Source: Candidatus Omnitrophota bacterium (GTDB taxonomy: Bacteria > Hinthialibacterota > Hinthialibacteria > Hinthialibacterales > JAKPRU01). Taken from it: a stretch of DNA of 8,268 bases. Location: NCBI GenBank assembly GCA_029557025.1, contig JAKPRU010001208.1, forward strand, positions 1-8,268, given 5' to 3'. The notes beneath the pieces were generated by a model. The model searched no databases and was not told the origin of the DNA. It worked only from the letters and a program-made list of their open reading frames with translations. The position numbers and the translations under genes were made by a program. Shown one piece after another: positions 1-6,153 of this stretch (position 1 is the stretch's first letter; each line of letters opens with the position of its first letter).

Positions 1-22
1 AGAGTCGGTTGGAACCCCTGTT

Positions 23-28
23 GAGGAG
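23..28 (+). promoter_or_regulatory. Ribosome binding site of hoxU
   Basis: GAGGAG lies 8 bases before the ATG at 37 and decides that start. The 36 bases before the ATG probably hold the end of an upstream gene, expected to be the diaphorase subunit hoxF or hoxE. Three frames end nearby (TGA at 22-24, TAA at 53-55, TGA at 42-44), and the fragment is too short to tell which is real. Confidence 0.7.
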
Positions 29-36
29 AACGAGTC

Positions 37-1941
37 ATGTCTGAGTCGAGTGTAATCCACCTGACTGTCAACGGTCAGGCGGTGGAAGGCCGACGGGGAC
101 AAACCATCCTGGAAATCTGCCGGGCGGCGGGGATTTACATCCCCACGCTCTGTTACCATCCCCGGTTATCCGTTGTTGCCGCCTGCCGGATGTGCATGGT
201 GGAGCTCGAAGGGAACTCCAAGCTGCAGGCCTCCTGCTCCACCCCGGCGGCGGATGGCATGGTCATCCGAACCGATACCGAGCATCTCCGCGAATACCGC
301 AGACTGAACCTGGAGTTCCTCTTTTCGGAACGGAATCATATCTGCCCGTTTTGCGAATCCTCCGGCGCGTGCGACTTGCAGCGCCTGGGATACGAACACA
401 AAATGGAATCCGTGCGCGTGGAGTACCTGGCTCCCCGCCTTCCCACGGATCTCTCCTCGGTCTGTTTCGGACTGGATCACAACCGCTGTATTCTGTGTAC
501 GCGCTGCATTCGCGTGTGTGATGAGATTGAAGGCGTCCATACGCTTGATCTTACCGGCAGGGGAGGGAAGGCCATGATCGGCGTGGACCTGCACACGGAT
601 TTCGGCGAAAGCACGTGCACTCTGTGTGGAGCCTGTGTGCAGGTATGTCCGACAGGCGCTCTGTATGACAAACTGCCCGCTTACCGTGGCCGACCGCAGG
701 ACCTGGAATCCGTCGCCACAACATGCCCCGGATGCAGTGTCGGCTGCGGCCTGATCGCGCAGACCCGATACGGCCAAGTGATCCGTGTCCTGGGGGATGA
801 GAATTGCCCCATCAACCGGGGACACACCTGCCGCATCGGGCGTTACGATTCCGTTGTGATCGGTCGAAAACGGGTGGAGCATCCGCAGGTCGATTCCGCA
901 CAGGGTTGGGACAGCGCCCTTCCCATCTGCAAAAAGCGCCTCCTTGCCGCTCGAGAGAAGAAAATCGTCCTGGCGCTCAACAGCCGAACCACACTGGAAG
1001 CCTGTGTGGAGGCGCGGGATCTCCTGGACACCTTGGGAGACAACGCGGTTACCACCTTGCTGGATATGGACCTTCCCCCGCAGCCGGTCCCCGCGCCGGG
1101 ACTCGATGGAATACAAAAGGCCGATATTATCTGGCTGGTCAATTGCGCGCCGACCCGGTATGTCCCCGTGTTGGCGTCCATGCTTCGTCGCCGTGTGCGG
1201 AAACGCCAGGCCAGGCTTATTGTCTGCACCCGCAGAGCCATCGAGCTGAGTCGATATGCGGAGTTGTTTTTGGACTTGGGACCGGATGAGGTAGCAGCCC
1301 TGTTTACAAATCGGGATTTTTTGCCATCCGGCCTCGACGAACATTCGATCCGGCTGCTCCGCGAATGTCTCCAAGGGGATCATCAACACCTCGTTATTAC
1401 CAGCGACCGCCCCGACCGGCGCGGACGAACTAAAGTGTTCGCCGATGAGCATCGGAAAGCCTTGCGGAATGCCGGTGTGGACCTGTTCCATATCACGGTT
1501 GGAACCAACACCCTGGGAATTGCGGCATTACTGGGAGACCGCCTTGTGGATCGTAAGGACCTGTTCGGCCGGGAACTCGGCGCAGTCGTTGCCGTGCTGG
1601 GCGATCTCGTCGATGAACGGGTTCCCGCTGCTTTCAAAAGCCTCACCGAAAAAGCGGAGTTTGTCCTGGCGCTGAGCAGCTATGAAATGGAGCAACCTTC
1701 GCAAACGGTTCTTCCCATGGCGACTTGGTGGGAGGATGGTCCCGCGCACGTTGTGAATCTCATCGGTAACATTCGCCCCGTTGTTCCTGTCGGTCCGCCA
1801 CGTGGTGATGCACGACCTCTTGCGGATATTCTGCACGCTCTTGCGGTTGCCTTGGGTTCTAAAGCAACCCGACAGAATATCGATTCTATCCGGGAAGAAT
1901 TGGCACAAACCTGGAGCAAGAGAGAGGAGGTGGCCCGATGA
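37..1941 (+). CDS. hoxU: HoxU-like diaphorase Fe-S subunit with NuoG-like C-terminal extension
   Basis: Electron-transfer subunit that carries electrons between the NAD(P)H/flavin site of HoxF and the hydrogenase pair HoxY/HoxH in the cytoplasm. Cysteines seen: a plant-type [2Fe-2S] set (C39, C50, C53, C67); a His-Cys3 set in the HoxU style (H101, C103, C106, C112); and two ferredoxin-type [4Fe-4S] motifs (C151/C154/C157/C161 and C194/C197/C200/C204). A molybdopterin-oxidoreductase-type motif follows (C230, C233, C237, C265, spacing CxxCxxxCx27C). Classical HoxU is about 240 residues and stops before this last motif. Here residues about 300-634 continue as a shortened molybdopterin-oxidoreductase-like domain, with NuoG-like stretches at 361-374 (KADIIWLVNCAPTR) and 556-605. 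The gene overlaps hoxY by ATGA. Alternative names are NuoG-like or formate-dehydrogenase-like subunit, but the hoxYHW neighbours make the hydrogenase assignment strong. Confidence 0.9.
   Translation: MSESSVIHLTVNGQAVEGRRGQTILEICRAAGIYIPTLCYHPRLSVVAACRMCMVELEGNSKLQASCSTPAADGMVIRTDTEHLREYRRLNLEFLFSERNHICPFCESSGACDLQRLGYEHKMESVRVEYLAPRLPTDLSSVCFGLDHNRCILCTRCIRVCDEIEGVHTLDLTGRGGKAMIGVDLHTDFGESTCTLCGACVQVCPTGALYDKLPAYRGRPQDLESVATTCPGCSVGCGLIAQTRYGQVIRVLGDENCPINRGHTCRIGRYDSVVIGRKRVEHPQVDSAQGWDSALPICKKRLLAAREKKIVLALNSRTTLEACVEARDLLDTLGDNAVTTLLDMDLPPQPVPAPGLDGIQKADIIWLVNCAPTRYVPVLASMLRRRVRKRQARLIVCTRRAIELSRYAELFLDLGPDEVAALFTNRDFLPSGLDEHSIRLLRECLQGDHQHLVITSDRPDRRGRTKVFADEHRKALRNAGVDLFHITVGTNTLGIAALLGDRLVDRKDLFGRELGAVVAVLGDLVDERVPAAFKSLTEKAEFVLALSSYEMEQPSQTVLPMATWWEDGPAHVVNLIGNIRPVVPVGPPRGDARPLADILHALAVALGSKATRQNIDSIREELAQTWSKREEVAR
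1922..1930 (+). promoter_or_regulatory. Ribosome binding site of hoxY
   Basis: GAGAGGAGG ends 7 bases before the ATG at 1938. It lies inside the last codons of hoxU and supports the ATGA coupling of the two genes. Confidence 0.75.
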
Positions 1942-2474
1942 GTAAAGTGCCTGTCGCAACCGTGTGGTTGGGGGGCTGCTCCGGCTGTCACATGTCGTTC
2001 CTGGATATGGATGAACGCCTTATGGAACTTGCCGAAAAGATAGAAATCACCTCAAGCCCATTCACGGATGTCAAGGAAATACCGGAAGTTACAATAGGTA
2101 TCGTTGAGGGGACCGTGTGCAACAATGAGAATATCGAGACACTAAAAGACCTTCGGTCGAAGTGCAAGATTCTTGTTGCTATCGGCGATTGCGCGGCTTA
2201 CGGCGGAATCTCCTCCATGCGAAACTGGTTCCCCACCGATGAGGTACTCCGCCGCGCATACATTGAGACCGAAAGCACGGTTCTCGGCGACATCCCCGAA
2301 GACAAAATCCTGCCGAAACTCATTGAGAGGGCAAGGCCGATTCAGGAGATCGTGAAAGTGGATGCCTATATCCCCGGATGTCCCCCATCCGGCGATGAAA
2401 TCTATTATGCCATCACGGAACTTCTGGCCGGCCGTATCCCCATCTGGGAAGAGGGGCGCATTCATTATGACTGA
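1938..2474 (+). CDS. hoxY: NAD-reducing [NiFe]-hydrogenase small subunit HoxY
   Basis: Small subunit of the hydrogenase module. It holds the proximal [4Fe-4S] cluster that links the NiFe site of HoxH to the clusters of HoxU. The 178-residue length fits the short group 3 small subunits, which lack the medial and distal cluster domain. The likely cluster ligands are all present: C14 and C17 in the N-terminal WLGGCSGCH motif, C85 in GDCAAYGG, and C148 in PGCPPSGD. There is no Tat signal peptide, so the enzyme is cytoplasmic. The start overlaps the hoxU stop (ATGA) and the stop lies inside the first codons of hoxH, so the three genes are probably translated together. Identification rests on these motifs and on gene order. 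Confidence 0.96.
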   Translation: MSKVPVATVWLGGCSGCHMSFLDMDERLMELAEKIEITSSPFTDVKEIPEVTIGIVEGTVCNNENIETLKDLRSKCKILVAIGDCAAYGGISSMRNWFPTDEVLRRAYIETESTVLGDIPEDKILPKLIERARPIQEIVKVDAYIPGCPPSGDEIYYAITELLAGRIPIWEEGRIHYD

Positions 2475-3897
2475 GATGATTACCATTCAGCCCGTGACCC
2501 GTATCGAGGGCCACGCAAAAATAACTGTCCATCTCGATGAACACGGCGAGGTTGCTTTCGCGCGTTTCCATGTCGTCGAGTTTCGTGGATTTGAGAAGTT
2601 CTGCGAAGGGCGGTATTTCGCCGAACTGCCGGAAATTACCTCGCGGATTTGCGGGATTTGCCCCGTCAGTCACATCCTGGCATCAGCCAAAGCCTGTGAT
2701 GCGATCATCGGTGTCGAACTGTCTCCAACCGCAAAGTTGCTCCGCGAACTGATACACATGGGGCAAATCACACAGTCCCATGCGCTCTCGTTTTTCCATC
2801 TCAGCAGCCCGGACATGCTGATCGGTTTCGATGCCGACCCCGCCGTGCGCAACATCATGGGGATGATCGCCCAAGTCCCGGACATTGCCCGAAAAGGCAT
2901 CCGCCTGCGCCGGTACGGCCAGGAAGTGATCCGCCGTGTGGGCGGCAGGCGCATTCATGCGGAATCGGCTGTCCCCGGCGGCATGAATCGCGCCCTCTCT
3001 GAATCCGACCGAAAGGAATTCCTTGCGGAACTGCCGGAGGCCTTCGAGAATATCCAACTCGGCATGGATATCTTGTATCGCTATCTCGATGAGCATCCCG
3101 ATGAAACCCGCGACTTCGCCCGTTTCGACACCCGTTACCTGGGGCTGGTTGGACCGGATGGCAAACTGGAACACTATGACGGAAAACTCCGCTTCGTGGA
3201 CGCAAACCGCCAAGTCATCCATGACCATATCCCCTGTGAAAATTATTTGGAATACATCGGTGAGGTTTCCGAGGAGTGGTCGTACTTAAAATTCCCATTC
3301 CTCAAAGAGATCGGGTATCCCGACGGGATTTACCGTGTCGGCCCGCTTGCCCGCCTTAATGTGGCGGATGGAATCTCCACTCCTAAGGCCAATGGCGCGC
3401 TCCAGGCTTGGCGTGAACGGTATCCGGGCGGACAGTCCGGCTCCTTTTATTATCATGCCGCCCGATTGATCGAGATTCTTTATGCGCTGGAACGTATTGA
3501 ACAGATTCTTGATGATCCCCATGTCACCGGCACGGATGTCTGCGAGCCGGGGTATGTCCGGAATCATCAGGGCGTTGGGGTCATCGAAGCGCCGCGCGGG
3601 ACTTTGATTCATCATTATTGGGTGGACAGCAAAGGCTGTGTGGAGAAAGTCAACCTGATCGTCTCGACCGGCCACAACAACCTGGCGATGAACAGGGCCG
3701 TGACCGAAGTTGCGAAGCGGTATGTGAAATCCAAGTCTCTCCAGGAGGGCATGTTGAATCGTGTGGAGGCCGCTATCCGCTGCTATGATCCCTGCCTGTC
3801 GTGCAGCACCCATGCGTTTGGGCAAATGCCTGTGAGGATTGAATTGATTTCGCATGACGGTTGTATGTTGGACCGACTGGAGCGGAGGAATCCATGA
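2467..3897 (+). CDS. hoxH: NAD-reducing [NiFe]-hydrogenase large subunit HoxH
   Basis: Catalytic subunit that binds the NiFe(CN)2CO centre and oxidises or produces H2. At 476 residues it is of normal HoxH length. Seen: PVTRIEGH near the N-terminus; the L1 motif R60-ICGICPVS-H69 with ligands C62 and C65; and the L2 motif DPCLSCSTH with ligands C443 and C446. After H449 come 27 more residues (AFGQMP to the end), the peptide that the maturation protease removes after nickel insertion. The ATG at 2467 is chosen over an in-frame one at 2362 because homology begins at [10 protein letters not shown] and the longer form would overlap most of the end of hoxY. A purine-rich GGAAGAGGGG at 2447-2456 can serve as ribosome binding site. 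The gene overlaps hoxY by 8 bases and hoxW by ATGA. Confidence 0.97.
   Translation: MTEMITIQPVTRIEGHAKITVHLDEHGEVAFARFHVVEFRGFEKFCEGRYFAELPEITSRICGICPVSHILASAKACDAIIGVELSPTAKLLRELIHMGQITQSHALSFFHLSSPDMLIGFDADPAVRNIMGMIAQVPDIARKGIRLRRYGQEVIRRVGGRRIHAESAVPGGMNRALSESDRKEFLAELPEAFENIQLGMDILYRYLDEHPDETRDFARFDTRYLGLVGPDGKLEHYDGKLRFVDANRQVIHDHIPCENYLEYIGEVSEEWSYLKFPFLKEIGYPDGIYRVGPLARLNVADGISTPKANGALQAWRERYPGGQSGSFYYHAARLIEILYALERIEQILDDPHVTGTDVCEPGYVRNHQGVGVIEAPRGTLIHHYWVDSKGCVEKVNLIVSTGHNNLAMNRAVTEVAKRYVKSKSLQEGMLNRVEAAIRCYDPCLSCSTHAFGQMPVRIELISHDGCMLDRLERRNP
3881..3889 (+). promoter_or_regulatory. Ribosome binding site of hoxW
   Basis: AGCGGAGGA lies 4 bases before the ATG at 3894. It selects that start over the in-frame ATG at 3861, which has no such site and would add 11 residues with no family character. 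Confidence 0.7.
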
Positions 3898-4397
3898 ATG
3901 AGTCCGAGCGGACCTTCCCGAGAATACTGATTGTCGGTTACGGCAACCCCGGGCGGGGCGATGATACCGCCGGGTGGCTGGTCGCAGAAATGCTTGAGAA
4001 ACGATGGGGAGACAAGGTGGAGGTTTTGATCCTTCACCAGCTGGACATTGTCGTTGCGGAACGAATTCCTCAGTTCGATCTGGTCATCTTCATAGACGCC
4101 GAAGAGCGGGAGAATCCACCGGGCCGGTCTCTCGCGACATTGGAACCGTCACCCGGAACATCCGATTTCACTCATACCCTGGAACCCGGAACATTGCTTA
4201 CCCTGGCAAAGACGCTTTACGAGTCGGAACCGGAAGCCTATTTAATAACCGTGTACGCCAAATCATTCGAGTTCGGCGATCCGCCCAGCGAGGAAACCCT
4301 GCGCGATATCGAGCGAGCCGTCGCCGAAATCGAACAATTCCTTTCTCTCCGGATGACCGTCTCTTCTCCCTCTCCCACCGGCAAAGAATTGTTGTGA
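3894..4397 (+). CDS. hoxW: HoxH maturation endopeptidase HoxW (HyaD/HycI family, M52)
   Basis: Nickel-dependent checkpoint endopeptidase that cleaves the C-terminal extension of the large subunit once the NiFe centre is in place. The protein has 167 residues. Seen: ILIVGYGNPGRGDD at 11-24, the family's N-terminal glycine/acid motif; D68 in VIFIDAE; and H94 in DFTHTLEPG. By family knowledge D24, D68 and H94 match the nickel-contacting acid, Asp and His of HybD. Its place directly after hoxH (ATGA overlap) and the cleavable HoxH tail point to HoxH as its substrate. The last residues (about 158-167, SPSPTGKELL) come from a dispersed intergenic repeat and the stop codon lies within that repeat, so the C-terminus may be a recent extension. 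No hyp genes for cofactor assembly are in the window. Confidence 0.93.
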   Translation: MNESERTFPRILIVGYGNPGRGDDTAGWLVAEMLEKRWGDKVEVLILHQLDIVVAERIPQFDLVIFIDAEERENPPGRSLATLEPSPGTSDFTHTLEPGTLLTLAKTLYESEPEAYLITVYAKSFEFGDPPSEETLRDIERAVAEIEQFLSLRMTVSSPSPTGKELL

Positions 4398-4400
4398 GGG
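4372..4400 (+). repeat. Dispersed repeat, copy 1 (CTCCCACCGG...GTGAGGG)
   Basis: This 29-base element begins CTCCCACCGG and ends GTGAGGG. A second copy of exactly 29 bases lies at 4504-4532 with the same first ten and last seven bases and a divergent middle. It overlaps the end of hoxW and supplies its stop codon. Similar CTCTCCCACCGG / GGGGTGAGGG elements are, from memory, common dispersed repeats in several bacterial groups. Confidence 0.65.
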
Positions 4401-4410
4401 GCTTCGGTGG

Positions 4411-4430
4411 GACAGGCGTCCCTGCCTGTC
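4411..4430. repeat. Palindromic dispersed repeat (GACAGGC-N6-GCCTGTC hairpin)
   Basis: Perfect 7-base arms GACAGGC and GCCTGTC flank a 6-base loop. The element is related to the pair at 5948-6000. It lies 13 bases after the hoxW stop and may act as a weak 3' hairpin, but no T-run follows, so calling it a terminator is not supported. Confidence 0.75.
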
Positions 4431-4465
4431 AGAGGTCTCCTGCGTACCCGTCTACCTTGGCCTGG

Positions 4466-4485
4466 ATTCCGGCTTTCGCCGGAAT
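4466..4485. repeat. Palindromic dispersed repeat (ATTCCGGC-TTTC-GCCGGAAT hairpin)
   Basis: Perfect 8-base arms with a 4-base loop, set within CTGGATTCC...GGAATGACGG. That is a form I recall as a very widespread bacterial intergenic palindrome. It lies between the convergent hoxW and propeller genes. A TTTT at 4498-4501 lies 12 bases beyond the stem, so it could add to transcription termination of the hox operon, but the spacing is too long for a standard intrinsic terminator. Confidence 0.75.
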
Positions 4486-4503
4486 GACGGCAAAAGGTTT
4501 TCT

Positions 4504-4532
4504 CTCCCACCGGTTGAGGAGCGGGGTGAGGG
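4504..4532 (+). repeat. Dispersed repeat, copy 2 (CTCCCACCGG...GTGAGGG)
   Basis: Second copy of the element found at 4372-4400: same 29-base length, identical first ten and last seven bases, and a different centre (TTGAGGAGC against CAAAGAATT). The conserved ends with a free centre suggest that the ends are what is recognised or copied. Confidence 0.65.
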
Positions 4533-4552
4533 CGATCAAAACCGGCAACCTC

Positions 4553-4581
4553 CATTGGTCCTATTCGTCCCATCCGTCCCA
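4553..4581 (+). repeat. Short tandem repeat with 9-base unit (ATNNGTCCC)
   Basis: Three consecutive 9-base units read ATTGGTCCT, ATTCGTCCC and ATCCGTCCC, followed by a partial ATG. On the other strand it reads GGGACGGAT GGGACGAAT AGGACCAAT. The run is short but regular. It lies just before the polypyrimidine block in the convergent spacer. Confidence 0.55.
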
Positions 4582-4582
4582 T

Positions 4583-4617
4583 GCTCTTTCCCTCCTCCCT
4601 TTCTTCAATTCGTAATT
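4583..4617 (-). repeat. Purine-rich element with AATTGAAGAAA, copy A
   Basis: Read on the minus strand, directly after the stop of the propeller gene, the DNA runs AATTACGAATTGAAGAAA and then GGGAGGAGGGAAAGAG. The shared core AATTGAAGAAA (4600-4610) occurs again at 7742-7752 in the same place relative to another minus-strand stop codon. The role is unknown. It may be a 3' untranslated element or another dispersed repeat. Confidence 0.5.
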
Positions 4618-4622
4618 GATTA

Positions 4623-5864
4623 TCACCATTCCTCCTCCTGCCAGTCTTTCGGAAGAGTGCAGATCACCATATCCGAGCTGCCCAGCTTGTTGGAATCGAA
4701 AATGACTTTTGTTCCATCGGGATTCCAGCCCACATGCGGATGCGCCCCCCGGCCATAAGTGCGATGCTCGCGAGTCAACAGCCGCTTGCGCGCAGTTTTT
4801 GCACTGAATATCGCAATATCCCCGTGCCAGTTATCCCCGGCAACCCACCGTCCGCTCGGCGCACCTGAGGCGTGCCACCAGTTGAACCTGGAAACCTCCT
4901 GCGGACTCCCGCCCGGCCACCAGGCTCCCGCGCCGATGATTCGGGACACGCCGGTGTTCAGGTCCATGACCTTCACATGCGCCTCTTCTGCATGGCCGTC
5001 CGATTCCGTTCCCGAACAGAAGGTGATTTGATTGTTCACCCAGAAACATTCGTGGGTCACCAGTTCTCCCTCCACCTGCGGATATACAGGCCATGGTTCA
5101 CGGTCCGAGAGGTCCGCCATCATCATGCGGGAATGAATTGTCCCTTCGGAGATTTCCTTTGCCCGGTCGCTATACTTGCTCGCAAACATCACCAAGTCCG
5201 GTTTGTCCCAACTGGCTTGAATATGTGTGGTGGCATAATCGGTATGAGCGATCTCCTTGATGGCCCCGAATTGCTTGTCGATATGGAAAATGCGGTTATA
5301 GACACGGTCCGCGAGACGAACACCGACAATGATCGCCCGGCCGTCGCTGTTGTCGCTGATCCCGCTGGGAATGCAATTCTTATCCGGAAGTTCCGCAATC
5401 ACACGCTCGTTGACTTTTACCGTGGAGCGCTCTCCATCCCGCTTGGGCGGCGTAATCTCAAAATGCCACTCGCAGACATTCCGACCACGCACAACATAGA
5501 GAGCATTTTCATATCGTCCCGCCGTAACAAGACCGGAGGTTCCATCTCCCGGACGCTGCAAACGCACGAGCTCACCCGTGGAGTCCAGATATCCATACAG
5601 CTCTCCATGCCCGCTTCGATCGCTCGTGAAGAACACCATCGACCCGTTCGGCAGAAAGGATCGCTGATGAAAATACAGATTGTTATCCGCAGATGGGGCC
5701 ATGGTAATAAACACCATCGGCGCTCCCGAAAGCGGGTCTGTCAGAATTTCCCGTTCCGGCGGCAGTACCTCACATTCCCAACTTTCGCTGAATGTCAGAG
5801 CAGGGAACAGCGCCATGGCCCCGGTCAAGAAGATCCGAATGAATGCGGTATGACTGGTTCTCAT
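4623..5864 (-). CDS. Secreted TolB-like beta-propeller protein, oligogalacturonate lyase (PL22)-like
   Basis: The 413-residue protein begins with a clear Sec signal peptide (basic MRTSHTAFIR, hydrophobic IFLTGAMALFPALTF, cleavage near residues 26-28). The rest shows repeated propeller blades of the PD40/TolB kind: FLPNGSMVFFTSDRSGHGELY (69-89), HASGAPSGRWVAGDN (331-345) and HPHVGWNPDGTKVIFDSN (375-392). The order of H214, the THECFW motif (H271) and the HPH pair (H375, H377) resembles polysaccharide lyase family 22, where histidines hold a catalytic metal, so a role in pectin-fragment breakdown is likely but not proven. The position where I recall a metal-binding Gln in that family appears to be Arg372, which makes catalysis uncertain. 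The start is set by the signal peptide and a GGAAGG/AAAGGA purine run just upstream. An in-frame extension to 6164 reads through repeats and is rejected. No partner genes for pectin use are present. Confidence 0.7.
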   Translation of the reverse strand: MRTSHTAFIRIFLTGAMALFPALTFSESWECEVLPPEREILTDPLSGAPMVFITMAPSADNNLYFHQRSFLPNGSMVFFTSDRSGHGELYGYLDSTGELVRLQRPGDGTSGLVTAGRYENALYVVRGRNVCEWHFEITPPKRDGERSTVKVNERVIAELPDKNCIPSGISDNSDGRAIIVGVRLADRVYNRIFHIDKQFGAIKEIAHTDYATTHIQASWDKPDLVMFASKYSDRAKEISEGTIHSRMMMADLSDREPWPVYPQVEGELVTHECFWVNNQITFCSGTESDGHAEEAHVKVMDLNTGVSRIIGAGAWWPGGSPQEVSRFNWWHASGAPSGRWVAGDNWHGDIAIFSAKTARKRLLTREHRTYGRGAHPHVGWNPDGTKVIFDSNKLGSSDMVICTLPKDWQEEEW

Positions 5865-5947
5865 TTCCTTTAATCCTTCCATAGAAATCATATCGGAACA
5901 GGATAGGCGCGAGGTTGCCGAGTGTCTACCTGCCCTGACCACTTCAG

Positions 5948-5970
5948 TAGGCCAGGCGTCTCTGCCTGGC
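5948..5970. repeat. Palindromic dispersed repeat (GCCAGGC-N6-GCCTGGC hairpin)
   Basis: Perfect 7-base arms at 5951-5957 and 5964-5970 around a 6-base loop, preceded by GTAG. The second stem position is changed on both arms relative to the copies at 4411-4430 and 5978-5997 (C:G in place of A:T), so pairing is kept. Confidence 0.75.
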
Positions 5971-5977
5971 AATTGGC

Positions 5978-6000
5978 GACAGGCACGGAGGCCTGTCCTA
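5978..6000. repeat. Palindromic dispersed repeat, inverted copy (GACAGGC-N6-GCCTGTC)
   Basis: Arms at 5978-5984 and 5991-5997 around ACGGAG, followed by CTAC. Read on the minus strand it is the same element as 5948-5970 in opposite orientation (GTAGG, arm, loop, arm). A further partial copy follows at 6010-6025, matching 5963-5978 at 14 of 16 bases. The block lies between the start of the propeller gene and the end of the EF-hand gene. Confidence 0.75.
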
Positions 6001-6033
6001 CCGCTTCGTTGCCTGGCAGTTGACGCGCAAAGT

Positions 6034-6073
6034 TCAGCCCCGTGGCCGGCATCCGTTCCTGCCACGGGGCTGA
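6034..6073 (-). terminator. Strong hairpin downstream of the EF-hand gene, possible terminator
   Basis: Perfect 13-base arms (TCAGCCCCGTGGC and its complement) enclose a 14-base loop, about 80 bases past the stop of the minus-strand gene that ends at 6154. On the minus strand the stem is followed by ACTTTGCG, which is only a short T-run. It could end that gene's transcript or protect its 3' end. It is not one of the GACAGGC-type repeats. The stem is certain; the role is inferred. Confidence 0.5.
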
Positions 6074-6153
6074 TTTCGCACGGCTGAATCTGTATCGAAC
6101 TCCGGCCGGCGTCCCACAACCCACAGCGAACAGGGATTTTGGCCTCCCGATAT

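Noticed and set aside
166..1491. 441-residue open frame on the minus strand across hoxU
   Set aside because: Antisense shadow of a gene with clear cluster motifs. The translation has no family character.
2362..2466. Upstream in-frame start for hoxH
   Set aside because: It would add 35 residues lying over hoxY with no resemblance to HoxH. The family N-terminus begins at the ATG at 2467.
4238..4582. 114-residue minus-strand frame over the hoxW end and the repeat spacer
   Set aside because: Its sequence (LTGRDACPTEAP, GRMGRIGPM) is a translation of dispersed repeats.
4372..4617. CRISPR-like repeat array
   Set aside because: The repeats are of different kinds, with no constant repeat and spacer length and no cas genes.
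4872..5873. 333-residue open frame on the + strand opposite the propeller gene
   Set aside because: Antisense shadow. The minus-strand gene has a signal peptide and propeller motifs; this frame has neither a start signal nor domains.
5887..5892. TATGAT as a -10 box for the propeller gene on the minus strand
   Set aside because: No -35 resembling TTGACA lies 16-18 bases upstream, so it is not better than chance.
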